DNA from: Echinicola strongylocentroti
Lineage (GTDB): Bacteria > Bacteroidota > Bacteroidia > Cytophagales > Cyclobacteriaceae
NCBI RefSeq assembly: GCF_003260975.1
Contig: NZ_CP030041.1
Location: forward strand, 2,279,001 to 2,343,000
Length of the DNA: 64,000 nt
Reading direction: 5' to 3'
Shown here: positions 63,325 through 64,000 of the stretch, one piece after another
Position numbering within the stretch: the stretch's first letter is position 1
How the letters are laid out: each line of letters opens with the position of its first letter
Position numbers and translations under genes: made by a program
Notes under the pieces: generated by a model
The model's database searches: none
What the model saw: only the letters and a program-made list of their open reading frames with translations
Told to the model about the DNA's origin: nothing

Positions 63325-64000
63325 TCAAATATCAAATTTTATTCCTTGGGCCAAGGGAAGCTCAGTGGTATAGTTAATCGTATTCGTCTGTCGCCTCATA
63401 TAAGCTTTCCAAGCATCCGAACCTGATTCTCGGCCTCCTCCTGTTTCCTTTTCTCCTCCAAAAGCCCCGCCAATTTCTGCTCCTGAAGTTCCAATATTGA
63501 CATTGGAGATGCCACAGTCCGATCCTTCACTGGAAAGATAACGCTCCGCCTCACGCATATTAGTGGTCATGATTGCAGAAGAAAGGCCTTGGGGGACGTT
63601 GTTTTGCATAGCAATGGCCTCCTCAAATTCCTGGTACTTAATAAGGTATAAGATGGGACCAAATGTCTCTTTTTGGACAATTTGAAAATGATTTTCTGCT
63701 TCAAAGACACTTGGCTTCACATAACACCTAGATGAATAATCCTCTCCTTCTAAAAGCCCCCCGGCTACCAATTCGCTTCCACCTTCTGCTTTTACCCTTT
63801 CAATCGCCGTAAGGTAGTTTTGTACTGCTTGCTCATCAATCAGCGGACCTATATGATTGTTCTCATCAAGTGGATTCCCTATGGTTAGCTTGCCGTATGC
63901 CGAGACAAGTCTTTCCTTTACCTCATCAAAAACTGATTCTTGAATAATCAACCTCCTAGTGCTCGTACATCGCTGCCCAGCTGTCCCCACTGCACCAAAG
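63325..64000 (-). CDS. Aldehyde dehydrogenase, ALDH7 (aminoadipate-semialdehyde dehydrogenase) type, 5' part cut off
   Basis: The reading frame enters from base 64000 and ends at 63325, about 224 residues of the C-terminal half; the full enzyme is about 500-510. The catalytic Cys is in [16 protein letters not shown], the ALDH7/antiquitin form of the motif. [20 protein letters not shown] and [15 protein letters not shown] are typical, as is the tail [20 protein letters not shown] followed by [19 protein letters not shown]7 enzymes oxidise alpha-aminoadipate semialdehyde in lysine breakdown, or related aldehydes, with NAD. The terminator at 63265 closes the unit. Confidence 0.93.
   Translation of the reverse strand, partial: FGAVGTAGQRCTSTRRLIIQESVFDEVKERLVSAYGKLTIGNPLDENNHIGPLIDEQAVQNYLTAIERVKAEGGSELVAGGLLEGEDYSSRCYVKPSVFEAENHFQIVQKETFGPILYLIKYQEFEEAIAMQNNVPQGLSSAIMTTNMREAERYLSSEGSDCGISNVNIGTSGAEIGGAFGGEKETGGGRESGSDAWKAYMRRQTNTINYTTELPLAQGIKFDI

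Noticed and set aside
1..64000. Insertion sequence, prophage or plasmid genes
   Set aside because: No transposase, integrase, phage structural or replication protein is encoded anywhere in the window; the repeats are non-coding.

Overview
The window looks like a chromosome segment from a marine or soil glycan-degrading member of the Bacteroidota. The evidence is SusC/SusD pairs, lipoprotein signals ending in SC/AC, Bacteroidota-type promoters (TTTG, 19 nt, TAnnTTTG), a lack of Shine-Dalgarno sequences, and c-type cytochrome fusions best known from planctomycetes. Overall gene content resembles Cyclobacteriaceae (Echinicola-like), but that assignment is an inference from memory and was not searched.

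Layout. 1-5285: the N-terminal part of a SusC receptor (its C-terminus lies beyond base 1), a divergent membrane-tethered winged-helix regulator, and a secreted GH43-like enzyme. 5286-16817: a five-gene secreted/membrane cytochrome cassette (two paralogous PSCyt1-DUF1549-DUF1553 lipoproteins, a Tat-exported NHL propeller, a Tat-exported DUF1501 protein, and a DUF2231-cytochrome-LRR membrane protein). It is bracketed by two direct copies of a 0.7-0.8 kb non-coding repeat and followed by another GH43. 17857-24018: a minus-strand operon of a TonB receptor (broken by a frameshift), a tandem-GDPD phosphodiesterase and a secreted metallo-beta-lactamase-fold hydrolase. 24424-27879: a Nudix hydrolase and a two-gene lipoprotein unit with a zinc-peptidase motif. 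28391-34520: galM and araD, diverging from a reg_prop sensor kinase and LuxR-type response regulator. 34927-39890: a FucP-type sugar locus (zinc dehydrogenase, symporter, aldo/keto reductase, divergent LacI). 40132-43191: an RhlE-type helicase and an MscS channel. 43557-58340: a minus-strand arabinose/arabinan utilisation locus reading SusC, SusD, DUF3823, GH43 arabinanase, GH127, GH97, GH51 and AraB. 58879-64000: an M1 peptidase, a lipoprotein, a TetR regulator with a strong operator candidate, two identical tRNA-Val genes with a textbook promoter, and the 3' part of an ALDH7-like dehydrogenase gene.

How it works together. The arabinose genes form a plausible path. SusCD imports arabino-oligosaccharides; GH43, GH127, GH97 and GH51 release arabinose in the periplasm; GalM mutarotates it; AraB and AraD carry it to xylulose-5-phosphate. 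The isomerase AraA is not in the window. The cytochrome cassette is the best candidate for an undescribed system: every member is exported or membrane-bound, three carry CxxCH haem motifs, and the block is framed by long repeats.

Intergenic DNA is unusually rich in dispersed repeats. I distinguish four families: R1 at 5651 and 15889; R2 at 24934 and 41820; R3 at 5314 and 41664; and R4, inverted pairs at 28089 and 43254 plus fragments. Repeat identities were judged by eye, not computed.
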